DNA of 64,000 nt from the NCBI GenBank assembly GCA_045648785.1, contig JAZROP010000020.1:1-64000 (forward strand). The letters run 5' to 3'. The position numbers were made by a program, and so were the translations under genes. This document shows positions 25,226-33,851 of this stretch, one piece after another (the stretch's first letter is position 1; each line of letters starts with the position of its first letter). The notes under the pieces are model-generated. The model searched no databases. It had not been told where the DNA came from and saw only the letters and a program-made list of their open reading frames with translations. The stretch comes from RGIG7450 sp045648785. Its GTDB lineage: Bacteria; Bacillota; Clostridia; RUG12999.

Positions 25226-26110
25226 TTTTAATGATATTTTGGACAAAAAATCAATAATTGCCTGCATCTGGATGGAAAGCCATTTGTCACGATGATACAG
25301 AATCTGTTTCCATAACTCAATTTTGAAATCTTCAACAGACAGACGCACCAATTTGCCCGCCTTAACAGACGGCTCTGTTACATAATCAGGCAGAAAAGAT
25401 ATTCCGGCATTATCTTCTACAAGTTTACAGATTATATCGGCGCTTCCCATTTCAAGTACAGGTGTTATTTCAATTGAACGACTAGCAAGCTTTTCATCAA
25501 GCAATCGCCGGTAGCTCATACCCTTTTCTGTAAGGAGAAAATTTTCTTTAAGCAAGTGATTTATTGTAAGGTTTTTCTCAGATGACAGCGGATTTTCAGA
25601 GGAACACACAAAATGTACCCCTACAGTTTCCTCGTTTGAGATAACATAGGTAGCATTGTAAATATGATTATCCAAAGTACAAACAATGTCTGCTTCATTA
25701 TGTTCAAGCAGGCGGAACATTTCATTTGTTCCGGCGGTTGTTATTTTAACGGAAATGTGTGGATATAACTCGCGGAACTGTGCAAATTTCTGAAGTATGA
25801 GCGGGGCGCAAAGGGAGTCTGCCATAGCAAGCCTGATAATGCCAGACGGCTCGGTTACAATATTTTTAACAGAGGACATCTCCTGTGCCGTACGGCAAAT
25901 TTTCTGCGCGTAGGCAAGGGTTTTTCGACCGCCGTCCGTCAGTGTTACGGTGTGACCGATACGGTCAAAAAGCTGAATTCCCAGTTCTGCTTCAAGCTGC
26001 TTTATTTGAAATGAAACGGTAGGCTGGGAATAACCAAGCTTATCTGCCGCACGGGTGAAGCTGCTGAGTTCAGCAACCTGAATAAATGTACTGAGATTGC
26101 GCAAATCCAT
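25223..26110 (-). CDS. LysR-type transcriptional regulator
   Basis: This 295-residue regulator has an N-terminal helix-turn-helix (LSTFIQVAELSSFTRAADKLGYSQPTVSFQIKQLE, written here as the family pattern over residues 4-38). A two-lobed effector-binding domain starts near residue 90 (GIIRLAMADSLCAPLILQKF). The start at 26110 (MDLRNL) has GGAGG upstream; the longer frame has no such site. It is divergent from the AGCS symporter gene, and a 15-base dyad with the LysR T-N11-A form lies between them. The likely target is therefore the symporter and its own gene. The effector is unknown. Confidence 0.9.
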   Translation of the reverse strand: MDLRNLSTFIQVAELSSFTRAADKLGYSQPTVSFQIKQLEAELGIQLFDRIGHTVTLTDGGRKTLAYAQKICRTAQEMSSVKNIVTEPSGIIRLAMADSLCAPLILQKFAQFRELYPHISVKITTAGTNEMFRLLEHNEADIVCTLDNHIYNATYVISNEETVGVHFVCSSENPLSSEKNLTINHLLKENFLLTEKGMSYRRLLDEKLASRSIEITPVLEMGSADIICKLVEDNAGISFLPDYVTEPSVKAGKLVRLSVEDFKIELWKQILYHRDKWLSIQMQAIIDFLSKISLK

Positions 26111-26125
26111 ATTAACTCCTCCAGG

Positions 26126-26140
26126 ATAAATAAAATTTAT
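26126..26140. promoter_or_regulatory. Candidate LysR-type operator
   Basis: ATAAAT-AAA-ATTTAT is a perfect 6-bp dyad of T-N11-A form. It sits between the lysR start and the -35 of the symporter promoter, the usual place for a LysR activation site. Confidence 0.6.
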
Positions 26141-26162
26141 CAAAATTATCGGTTTTATTTGT

Positions 26163-26191
26163 TTGACAAATGTATAGGTGTATTATATAAT
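26163..26191 (+). promoter_or_regulatory. Consensus promoter of the AGCS symporter gene
   Basis: TTGACA (26163-26168) and TATAAT (26186-26191) are 17 bases apart, 41 bases before the start codon. Confidence 0.9.
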
Positions 26192-26232
26192 GAAATTGAC
26201 AAGAAATCAAGTATTATTTTAGGAGTGGTTGC

Positions 26233-27675
26233 ATGAAATTTTTAACTCAGGTATGGGACACAGTTTTAGATGCAATAATAACAACTATTAAATTTGTATA
26301 TGGGCTTATGTGGGGAGACCTTTTTACAATTCCGCTTCCGGGCGGGTCTTCTGTAGGAATATCCCTTTTGGTGCTTATTCTCATTCCGGCGGGCATTTAT
26401 TTTACAATTCGTACAAAGGTGCTGCCCATTCGACTTTTTCCGGAAATGCTTCGCATTTCAACGGAAAAACAGACTAAAAATAAAAAAGGTGCTCTTTCAG
26501 GTATGCAGACACTTATTGTTTCTACCGCAACAAGAGTTGGTATGGGAAATATGGTAGGCGTTGTTGCGGCGGTTTCGGCAGGAGGTGCCGGTGCGGTTTT
26601 CTGGATGTGGATTACGGCACTTATAGGGGCGTCAACTGCTTATGTTGAAGCCACTCTTGCGCAGCTACACAAGGAGCCAGACCCGCTTTATGGTGGATAT
26701 CGAGGTGGTCCGGCACATTACATACATGCGTTTTTTGCAAAGAAAAATAATAAACGCAAATCTGTGATAGCAATACTCTTTGCACTTTCAGGGCTTCTTT
26801 GCTGGTGTGGAGTGAGTCAGGTTATCAGCAACTCTGTTTCGTCAGCTTTTGATAATGCTTTTGGTATAGAGCCAATAATTTCAACAGTTATTCTTGTTGC
26901 TCTTGCAGCAGTGATTGTACTGAGAAAAAATGCAACAGTTAAGGTGCTTGATATAATGGTGCCGATTATGGCGACTCTTTATTTCTTCCTGGCTATAATA
27001 ATTATCATTAACAATGCCAACCATCTTCCCGCTGTGTTTAAACGAATTTTTGAAGAAGCTTTCGGACTCAGACAAATGGTGGCTGGTGGATTTGGTGCTG
27101 CGCTGATGAACGGAGTTAAACGAGGCCTTTTCTCAAATGAAGCGGGCTCGGGCTCGGCGCCCTGTGCGGCTGCAGCGGCAGATGTAAGCCATCCGGCAAA
27201 ATCGGGACTATTCCAGGCGTTTGGCGTAATAATTGATACAATTGTCATCTGCACATGTACTGCAATGATTATGCTTCTTGCTCCGCAGGATTTACTAAGT
27301 GGACATGAGGGAATGTCACTGTTGCAGACTGCAATGCATCATCATTTTGGACAGGCGGGTGTAATCTTTACGGCGATTACCCTGTGGCTCTTCTGTTTTT
27401 CTACCTTTATTGGAATACTTTATTATGCACGCTCCAATGTGGCATATATATTCGGTGACACATGGAAAGCTCAGACCATTTACAAAATTGTAGCGCTTGT
27501 GATGCTCTTTATAGGCGGACTTGCGACATATACATTTGTGTGGGATTTGGGAGATATAGGTATAGGTCTTATGACTGTATTTAACATGATTGTACTTATA
27601 CCCATGTCGGGAGAGGCTATAAAAGCACTCAATGAATATACTAAACTTATAAAAGAAGAAAAGAAAAAGAAATAA
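26233..27675 (+). CDS. Alanine or glycine:cation symporter (AGCS family)
   Basis: This sodium- or proton-coupled amino acid uptake protein of 480 residues has about ten membrane segments. Family motifs are IPLPGGSSVGISLLVLILIP, RVGMGNMVGVVAAVSAGGAG (near residue 100) and KRGLFSNEAGSGSAPCAAAA. The C-terminal tail is Lys-rich (EEKKKK). AGGAGTG lies before the ATG. It is monocistronic, with its own consensus promoter and a divergent LysR gene that probably controls it. Alanine, glycine or serine are likely substrates from the family; the exact one is not readable. Confidence 0.93.
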   Translation: MKFLTQVWDTVLDAIITTIKFVYGLMWGDLFTIPLPGGSSVGISLLVLILIPAGIYFTIRTKVLPIRLFPEMLRISTEKQTKNKKGALSGMQTLIVSTATRVGMGNMVGVVAAVSAGGAGAVFWMWITALIGASTAYVEATLAQLHKEPDPLYGGYRGGPAHYIHAFFAKKNNKRKSVIAILFALSGLLCWCGVSQVISNSVSSAFDNAFGIEPIISTVILVALAAVIVLRKNATVKVLDIMVPIMATLYFFLAIIIIINNANHLPAVFKRIFEEAFGLRQMVAGGFGAALMNGVKRGLFSNEAGSGSAPCAAAAADVSHPAKSGLFQAFGVIIDTIVICTCTAMIMLLAPQDLLSGHEGMSLLQTAMHHHFGQAGVIFTAITLWLFCFSTFIGILYYARSNVAYIFGDTWKAQTIYKIVALVMLFIGGLATYTFVWDLGDIGIGLMTVFNMIVLIPMSGEAIKALNEYTKLIKEEKKKK

Positions 27676-27705
27676 AAAAATGACCGCATCTGCGGTCATT
27701 TTTTA
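27676..27705. terminator. Bidirectional terminator after the symporter gene
   Basis: The stem ATGACCGCA / TGCGGTCAT is extended by A and T runs (27676-27688 with 27691-27703). The convergent DUF975 gene stops inside the right arm. Confidence 0.9.
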
Positions 27706-28452
27706 TTGAACATTTTCGTTTAAATATATTTTTGTTGCAATTCTGATGTAGGGGTTTATCCATATAAAACCAATTCCCAAGGATAATATTCCCAAAACAT
27801 ACCAGCCTGCAAAGCTTAAATAAAGCAGAAGAAGGTCGGATTTTACGCCTTTTGAACACCTGAGGGTTTTTGCGACAAAGGGCAGGGCATTGGTTACGCT
27901 GAATTTATGGTAAACAACAGGAAGAAGAGAATATTTCAGCCGGGTTACGACGATTGACAGGGCATAAAGAACAATGATTGTCGCACAGAAAAGGAAGTTT
28001 ATAAATGAAAACCAGTTTGTGCTGAAAAGCGCGAAAACCCTGAAATATACAGTTGTAATTGCCGCAAAAAAGACGGTATAAAATATAATGGCGAGTGCTA
28101 TTCTGAAATAAGCAAAAACAGCCGGTTTTATATTTTTATAAAAATGAAACATTTCGTCTGTCTGTGGTTGAGTTTTTGCCGCCACTCTCATAAAGTAGTA
28201 ATTTCGCCCCAGGTTTATGGGAGCAATAACAAATAGATATATTAAAATATATGCGGCGGTAAAAATAAGCATTACAGGTGCAGAAACTGTAGCGGAGCCC
28301 GCCTTTGCAAGACAAATGATATAAACCGTTACAAGTGCAAAAATAAGTGCAAATTTTACTATGAAAGCAATAAATTCAACGCCTGCATTTCTGGCAACAT
28401 CAAATTTATATGCGGAAAGGGCCCGTTTTTTAATTTCATTAATGTTAACCAC
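27703..28452 (-). CDS. DUF975-family membrane protein
   Basis: This 249-residue integral membrane protein has six or so hydrophobic segments. Pattern elements of the DUF975 family are the N-terminal NINEIKKRALSAYK, PINLGRNYYFMRVAA, and a C-terminal LLLLYLSFAGWYVLGILSLGIGFIWINPY. Function is unknown; relatives are common in Clostridia. It starts 2 bases after the RNase J gene stops, so it is probably transcribed from the RNase J promoter. Confidence 0.82.
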   Translation of the reverse strand: MVNINEIKKRALSAYKFDVARNAGVEFIAFIVKFALIFALVTVYIICLAKAGSATVSAPVMLIFTAAYILIYLFVIAPINLGRNYYFMRVAAKTQPQTDEMFHFYKNIKPAVFAYFRIALAIIFYTVFFAAITTVYFRVFALFSTNWFSFINFLFCATIIVLYALSIVVTRLKYSLLPVVYHKFSVTNALPFVAKTLRCSKGVKSDLLLLYLSFAGWYVLGILSLGIGFIWINPYIRIATKIYLNENVQ

Positions 28453-28454
28453 GG

Positions 28455-30122
28455 TTAAACCTCCACGATAACCGGCAAAAGCATAGGACTGCGTTTTGTT
28501 CGGGTATAAAGGAAAGATGTGAGTGAATGTTTTACTTTAAGTTTTAGTGTTGACCAATCGTTTATTCCTGCTGCCTTTGCATCGTTAAAGGCTTTTGTAA
28601 CCACTTCGCGGATTTCGTCCATAAGCTCTTCTGATTCGCGGACATATACAAATCCGCGAGAAATTATATCTGGTGAAGCAGCAAGGGTTCCGGTTTCGCC
28701 GGATATTGAAATTACAATTACAATAAGTCCGTCCTGAGCAAGATGCTGTCTGTCACGGAGCACAATGTTTCCTACATCACCGACACCAAGCCCGTCAACT
28801 AAAATTCTGCCTGAGGGAACGGTACTGACCAGTTTGGCTGAATCGCTGGTGAATTCAAGCATCTGACCAATTCCCATAACAAAAATATTTTCAGGATTAA
28901 CACCCATCTGTTCTCCGAGTCTTGCGTGCTGGATAAGATGACGATATTCGCCGTGCATTGGAATAAAAAATTTCGGTTTTGTTATTCCAAGAATAATTTT
29001 CAGTTCCTCCTGGCAAGCGTGACCGGACACATGAATGGCATTTGAGGATTCATAAATAACCTCAGCGCCGCGCTTGAAGAGGTCATCCACAACCTTGGAA
29101 ACGGATGTCTCATTTCCCGGAATGGGGTTTGCGCTGATTACTATCAGGTCACCCTTTACAATTTCAACCTTTCTGTGTTCGGAAGTTGACATTCTGGAAA
29201 GAGCGCTCATGGGCTCGCCCTGGCTGCCTGTAGTACATATCACAAGTTGATGAGGCTGATATTTTTTTATATCATCAATTGAGATAAGAGTTCCTTTGGG
29301 CATATGAATATATCCTAAAAGGGAAGCTACCTCGACTATATTTTCCATACTGCGGCCGGACAGGGCAAGCTTCCTGCCGTATTTTACCGCGGAGTTTATA
29401 AGCTGCTGAATTCTATGAACATTGGATGCAAAAGTTGCAACAATAATCCTGTTTTTTTTGTAGTTGGAAAAAATTTCATCAAATGTAATTCCAACCTTGC
29501 TTTCGGACAATGTATATCCGGGGTTTTCTACATTTGTACTGTCAGACAAAAGTGCCAGAACACCCTTTTTACCCAGTTCGCCCAACCGCCCAAGGTCAAT
29601 CATTGACCCAGATATGGGTGTAGGGTCAATTTTAAAGTCACCGGTGTGAATAACCGTACCGGTTGAGGTTGTGATTGCAAGCATAACTGCATCGGGAATG
29701 CTGTGATTTGAATGAATAAACTCAACAGAGAAGTTACCAATTTTTACCTTATCACCCTGATGAACACAGATAAGCTGCGATGTTGATAAGAGCCCGTGTT
29801 CTTTGAGTTTGCACTCTACTAGACCTAAAGTCAGTCTTGTGCCGTAAACGGGAACATTTAGCTCTTTGAGAAGATAGGGCAGGCCGCCGATGTGGTCCTC
29901 GTGACCGTGGGTTAAAAGAACCGCACGGACTTTTTGTTTGTTTTTTATAAGATAAGTTATATCAGGGATTACGAGGTCAATTCCAAGCATATCATCATCG
30001 GGAAAAGCCATACCGCTGTCAACAACCAAAATATCGTTGCCGCATTCGTAAATATACATATTTTTGCCGATTTCGTTAAGTCCGCCCAATGCAACAACTC
30101 TAAGTTTTTGTTTTCGTGCCAA
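28455..30122 (-). CDS. rnj: Ribonuclease J
   Basis: This metallo-beta-lactamase-fold RNase (endonuclease and 5'-3' exonuclease) matures and degrades RNA in the cytoplasm. The 555-residue protein shows the zinc motif LTHGHEDHIGG (about residue 75), TGDFKIDPTP, beta-CASP elements (LLSDSTNVENPG, TTGSQGEPMSALSRM), IHVSGHACQEELK and IPMHGEYRHL. TTG at 30122 is chosen: GGAGGTG lies 6 bases upstream and the protein then starts MARKQKL like its relatives; the longer frame has no good ribosome site. It leads a two-gene unit with DUF975. Whether it is J1 or J2 is not decided. Confidence 0.94.
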   Translation of the reverse strand: MARKQKLRVVALGGLNEIGKNMYIYECGNDILVVDSGMAFPDDDMLGIDLVIPDITYLIKNKQKVRAVLLTHGHEDHIGGLPYLLKELNVPVYGTRLTLGLVECKLKEHGLLSTSQLICVHQGDKVKIGNFSVEFIHSNHSIPDAVMLAITTSTGTVIHTGDFKIDPTPISGSMIDLGRLGELGKKGVLALLSDSTNVENPGYTLSESKVGITFDEIFSNYKKNRIIVATFASNVHRIQQLINSAVKYGRKLALSGRSMENIVEVASLLGYIHMPKGTLISIDDIKKYQPHQLVICTTGSQGEPMSALSRMSTSEHRKVEIVKGDLIVISANPIPGNETSVSKVVDDLFKRGAEVIYESSNAIHVSGHACQEELKIILGITKPKFFIPMHGEYRHLIQHARLGEQMGVNPENIFVMGIGQMLEFTSDSAKLVSTVPSGRILVDGLGVGDVGNIVLRDRQHLAQDGLIVIVISISGETGTLAASPDIISRGFVYVRESEELMDEIREVVTKAFNDAKAAGINDWSTLKLKVKHSLTSFLYTRTKRSPMLLPVIVEV

Positions 30123-30202
30123 AAAAAACACCTCCGTTTTCTTTTTGATTATATGATTTACATGGAAAAATCCATAACAGCTTCTAAGCACATCTAAAAT
30201 AT

Positions 30203-30208
30203 ATTATA
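30203..30208 (-). promoter_or_regulatory. Extended -10 of the RNase J promoter
   Basis: On the minus strand the sequence TGGTATAAT is an extended -10 element (TGn before TATAAT). No good -35 is seen, which is common for this class. It gives a leader of about 75 bases. Confidence 0.5.
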
Positions 30209-30277
30209 CCACAAAATATGGAAATAATAAAGCCTTTTTTAAAAAATATTTTAAGACTATATTTTTGCGAAAAACTC

Positions 30278-30305
30278 TTGTTTTTTATTGTATTTGTGTT
30301 ATAAT
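30278..30305 (+). promoter_or_regulatory. Promoter of the U32-mre-minC gene run
   Basis: TTGTTT (30278-30283) and TATAAT (30300-30305) are 16 bases apart; a second TATAAT overlaps at 30305-30310. Confidence 0.65.
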
Positions 30306-30318
30306 ATAATGTAAAAGG

Positions 30319-30344
30319 GATATTTTGCCTTGTCGCAAAATATC
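30319..30344 (+). other. Perfect hairpin in the 5' leader of the U32 gene
   Basis: The inverted repeat GATATTTTGC / GCAAAATATC (30319-30328 with 30335-30344) has loop CTTGTC. It lies within about 10 bases of the expected transcript start, so it would form near the 5' end of the mRNA or act as a DNA operator. Confidence 0.7.
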
Positions 30345-30369
30345 AGGTTATGACGAAAGGTTGTTACAG

Positions 30370-32424
30370 ATGAAACCGGAACTGCTTGCCCCTGTAAATT
30401 TAAATACTTTATCGGCTGCAGTTCAGGCGGGAGCCGATGCGGTTTATCTTGGTGGAACCAGCTTTGGTGCAAGGAAATTTGCAGAAAATTTTTCTATTTC
30501 TGATATGGAAAAGGCCGTGGACTACTGTCATATGCGCGGAGTTAAGGTTTATGTTACGGCAAATATTCTTACCGCAGACAGTGAAACGGGCGATTTTTTG
30601 TCATTTATCAGAGATGCTCATAATATAGGCGTTGACGCTTTTATTCTTCAGGACCTTGGTATGGCAAGCCTTGTGAAAAAGCATTTACCTGAGGTAAGGA
30701 TTCATGCGAGTACGCAGTTGACTGTTCACAACACCGATGGTGCACTTTTGATGAAAGAGCTTGGCTTTGAACGCGTTGTTACTGCAAGGGAGCTTAGTAA
30801 AAAGGATGTTTGCGATATTGTCGGCAGTGGCATCGAAACGGAAATTTTTGTTCATGGAGCTCTGTGTATGTCCTATTCTGGACAATGCCTTATGAGTAGT
30901 ATGATAGGTGGCAGAAGTGGTAACAGAGGAAGCTGTGCACAACCTTGCAGATTGCCGTACGAGCTTTGCCGGAACGGCAAAAAAATTGGTAAAGGGTATT
31001 ATCTTAGCCCGAGAGATTTAAGTCTTGCCGGAAATATGACAGATATATTTGAGTCGGGAGTAACTTCTCTTAAAATAGAGGGAAGGATGAAAGGTCCGGA
31101 ATATGTTGCTGCGGCAGTAAGCGTGTTCAGACGTCTTATTGATGAACAGAGAAACTGTACGCTCGGTGAGTTTGAAATGCTTGAAAATGCATTCAGCCGT
31201 AACGGATTTACTTCTGGTCTTTTTACCGGTGAAATTTCTGACTATATCAATTCCGCAAGAGGAAATGATGATATATATAAAAACCGCGACATCCAGCTTT
31301 TAAAAGGACTGAAACAATATACCTCTGAAAACGCAAATGTTAAAAAAATTCCCGTTTCATTTGATGTGCAAGCGGTGCATGGCGAAAGCTTTAAAATTAC
31401 AGCAGCGGCAGCGGGTAAAAGTGTGATGGTTTGCGGTAATATAGTGCAGGAGGCACAAAATAAACCGCTGGACGAAGAAACTATAAAAAAACAGATTGTA
31501 AAAACAGGTGATTATCCGTTTGAAGCAAGTGGAATAAATGTTATAACCGATGGGAAAGCTTTCCTGTCCCTGTCAGAAATAAATGCTCTAAGGCGTGAAA
31601 GTCTTGAAAAACTGAGTGAAAAAATAACGGGTTCATTTAAAAGAAATGAGCCGCAGATAGAGTATAATAAAAATAAATCTGTTAAAGATGAAGTCAAACT
31701 TGAAATTGCGGTGGCTGTTTCAAATGCAGAGCAGCTTGACGCAGTAAGAGAACGGGGAATGAAAAGAATTTTTGCACCCTGTGAAATAGCAGGTGCAGAC
31801 GAGGTTGCTCTTTTTCCGGACATTATTCATAACGACTATGTAAATAAATATATTTCCATTCTTGAAAATACAAAATCAACTGAAATTTGCACGGCAAATT
31901 ATGCAATTTTAAAATATGCAAAAAAACTTGGAAAGAAAATAATTGCGTCATCTTCACTTAATGTATTTAACAGCGAAAGTATAAAATTTTGGGATGAGTT
32001 TGGTGTAAGTGAAATAATTCTTTCGCAGGAGCTTAACTTAAAGCAGATTGAAAAGCTTAGTGCAGATATTCCCCTAGGGGTGACTGCTTACGGGAAAACA
32101 GTTATGATGAAAACTGCCGTATGCTCAGTTAAAGCCACAACGAAAAAATGTAGTGGCAGCACATGTAAGGCATATCTAAAAGACAGAAAAAATGAAGATT
32201 TTCCGGTTCTATGTAACGGGATGACATCCTTTATATTAAACTCCAAACCGATATATATGGCGGACAAACTGTCTGCCATAGAAAAGGCCGGTATATCAAC
32301 AGCTCTCATCAGCTTTACCAACGAAAGTCCGGTTGAATGCAGGGAAATAATAAATGCTTTTTTAACGGGCAGAGAGCCAAAAGAAGAGTTTACAAGAGGA
32401 CATTTTTTCCGCGGAGTGATGTAA
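30370..32424 (+). CDS. U32-family peptidase-like protein with DUF3656-type extension (RlhA-like)
   Basis: This 684-residue protein belongs to the U32 family, now known in E. coli to include RNA hydroxylation enzymes (RlhA, TrhP). The N-terminal half has MKPELLAPVNLNTL, GADAVYLGG, the core EIFVHGALCMSYSGQC, and SCAQPCR with the conserved cysteines (CMSYSGQC...GNRGSCAQPC) expected to bind an iron-sulfur cluster. The long C-terminal part resembles the DUF3656 extension found in RlhA. Hence 23S rRNA hydroxylation is a plausible role, not a proven one. ATG at 30370 gives the family N terminus. It is the first gene of a run reaching minC. Confidence 0.85.
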   Translation: MKPELLAPVNLNTLSAAVQAGADAVYLGGTSFGARKFAENFSISDMEKAVDYCHMRGVKVYVTANILTADSETGDFLSFIRDAHNIGVDAFILQDLGMASLVKKHLPEVRIHASTQLTVHNTDGALLMKELGFERVVTARELSKKDVCDIVGSGIETEIFVHGALCMSYSGQCLMSSMIGGRSGNRGSCAQPCRLPYELCRNGKKIGKGYYLSPRDLSLAGNMTDIFESGVTSLKIEGRMKGPEYVAAAVSVFRRLIDEQRNCTLGEFEMLENAFSRNGFTSGLFTGEISDYINSARGNDDIYKNRDIQLLKGLKQYTSENANVKKIPVSFDVQAVHGESFKITAAAAGKSVMVCGNIVQEAQNKPLDEETIKKQIVKTGDYPFEASGINVITDGKAFLSLSEINALRRESLEKLSEKITGSFKRNEPQIEYNKNKSVKDEVKLEIAVAVSNAEQLDAVRERGMKRIFAPCEIAGADEVALFPDIIHNDYVNKYISILENTKSTEICTANYAILKYAKKLGKKIIASSSLNVFNSESIKFWDEFGVSEIILSQELNLKQIEKLSADIPLGVTAYGKTVMMKTAVCSVKATTKKCSGSTCKAYLKDRKNEDFPVLCNGMTSFILNSKPIYMADKLSAIEKAGISTALISFTNESPVECREIINAFLTGREPKEEFTRGHFFRGVM

Positions 32425-32426
32425 AC

Positions 32427-32780
32427 ATGGTAAAAAAAGCAGATGTTTTTATTGCGGTTGTGGTGCTTATAATATCACTGGTGGGTTATGTTGTTACGGG
32501 CTTTGCCGCTTTCGAAGAAACAAAAAAGGTAATTATAGAGTCGGAGGGCGAAATTTTTGCAGAATATCCGATGACAGAAAATATAACGGTTGATGTTAAG
32601 GGCCATAACACAGTTGAGATTACACCTGATTATGTGAGGGTTATACATGCAGACTGTCCGGACAAGATTGATGTCCGTCAGGGTAAAATATCATTGCCCG
32701 GCAGCGTTATAGTGTGTATGCCTAACAAAATGACGGTGAGAATAACGGGGGAAACGGAAATTGACGCAGTCAGCTACTAA
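32427..32780 (+). CDS. NusG domain II-type membrane-anchored protein
   Basis: This 117-residue protein has one N-terminal membrane segment (VFIAVVVLIISLVGYVVTG) and an extracytoplasmic beta domain ending NKMTVRITGE, the NusG domain II (PF07009) pattern. It starts 2 bases after the U32 gene and overlaps the next gene by 20 bases. In Clostridia this protein commonly neighbours the Gx transporter gene, as here. Function is unknown. Confidence 0.82.
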   Translation: MVKKADVFIAVVVLIISLVGYVVTGFAAFEETKKVIIESEGEIFAEYPMTENITVDVKGHNTVEITPDYVRVIHADCPDKIDVRQGKISLPGSVIVCMPNKMTVRITGETEIDAVSY

Positions 32781-33273
32781 AATAAAACCCCTTGTAATGT
32801 CGGCTCTGTTTGCCGCACTTGGCGCATGTGTCCAGATAATTGAAGGATATATTCCGTCACCATTTCCTCTTCCGGGAGGAAGGCTTGGACTTTCAAATGT
32901 TGTCAATATGGTTGTTCTAAAAAGCTTTGGCGTAAAGAGTGCGTTGGTGACCACAGCTATAAAAAGTCTTCTTGCTATGTTTCTGTCTGGCAGAGTATCG
33001 GCGCTTCCGTACTCTCTTGCCGGAGGAGTTTTTTCTGTAATAGCAATGAGATTGGCTGAAAAATACATAAAAAATTCAGGCGGAATGGGAGTTGGAATAA
33101 TCGGCGCATGGAGCAATAATATAATGCAGACGGCGGTGGGTGCTGCTGTTATGTCGGATATACATATTCTTTCGTATATATGGATTCTGGGGCCGGTATC
33201 GGTTGTTACCGGTGCATTTACAGGACTTTTGTCAGAATTTACTGTGAGGAAAATAACATGGATGAAAAAATAA
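32761..33273 (+). CDS. Gx transporter family / heptaprenyl-diphosphate synthase component I-type membrane protein
   Basis: This 170-residue membrane protein of the PF07456 type carries ALGACVQIIEGYIPSPFPLPGGRLGLSNVVNMV and LPYSLAGGVFS, a family core usually annotated as Gx transporter or heptaprenyl diphosphate synthase component I. About five hydrophobic segments are seen. The TTG start at 32761 has GGGGGAAA upstream; an internal ATG at 32800 is possible. It overlaps both neighbours, so it is tightly coupled. The substrate is not known. Confidence 0.8.
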   Translation: MTQSATKIKPLVMSALFAALGACVQIIEGYIPSPFPLPGGRLGLSNVVNMVVLKSFGVKSALVTTAIKSLLAMFLSGRVSALPYSLAGGVFSVIAMRLAEKYIKNSGGMGVGIIGAWSNNIMQTAVGAAVMSDIHILSYIWILGPVSVVTGAFTGLLSEFTVRKITWMKK

Positions 33274-33839
33274 TTCTTGCATCGGCATCACCGAGGAGAA
33301 AAGAAATATTGCAAAATCTCGGACTAGATTTTGAGATTGTAACCTCATTGGCAGAGGAAAAAGTTGAAGAAGGTCTGCCGCCACATATGATAGTTCAGGA
33401 GCTTGCCATGCTTAAAGGAGCAGAGGTTGCGGCAAGGTCAGAAAAGGCGCTTGTAGTTTCAGCAGACACTATTGTCTGGCTTGACGGACATATGCTTGGC
33501 AAACCAAAAGATTCCGAAGGTGCAAAAAAGATGCTTAGAAGTCTTTCGGGGAAAATTCATGAGGTTTATACGGGAGTGTGTGTTACTCATTCGGGTAGTG
33601 GAAAGTCTGTTTCCGATTATGAGGTGACAAAAGTTCATTTTAAAAATATTTCAGATGATGAAATAGATAGATATGTCAGCACTATGGAGCCGCTTGATAA
33701 AGCAGGAGCATACGGAATACAGGGCAAGGGTTGCCTGTTTGTTGAGAAAATAGATGGCGATTATCTTAATGTTGTTGGGCTGCCTGCAGCTCTGCTGGCA
33801 AAAATACTTAAAGATGAATTTAAATTTAACATAATGTAA
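33258..33839 (+). CDS. maf: Maf-family nucleotide pyrophosphatase
   Basis: Maf proteins hydrolyse non-canonical or modified nucleoside triphosphates such as dTTP, UTP or methylated forms. The 193-residue protein has the family start ILASASPRRKEILQNLGL, the active-site stretch VVSADTIVWLDGHMLGKP and LDKAGAYGIQGKG. ATG at 33258 is used, with GTGAGG upstream; it overlaps the previous gene by 16 bases. As in many Firmicutes it directly precedes mreB. Confidence 0.94.
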   Translation: MDEKIILASASPRRKEILQNLGLDFEIVTSLAEEKVEEGLPPHMIVQELAMLKGAEVAARSEKALVVSADTIVWLDGHMLGKPKDSEGAKKMLRSLSGKIHEVYTGVCVTHSGSGKSVSDYEVTKVHFKNISDDEIDRYVSTMEPLDKAGAYGIQGKGCLFVEKIDGDYLNVVGLPAALLAKILKDEFKFNIM

Positions 33840-33851
33840 GGAGATATAATA

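Noticed and set aside
30123..30191. RNase J with a 23-residue N-terminal extension
   Set aside because: The TTG at 30122 has a GGAGGTG site and gives the family-like N terminus MARKQKL.
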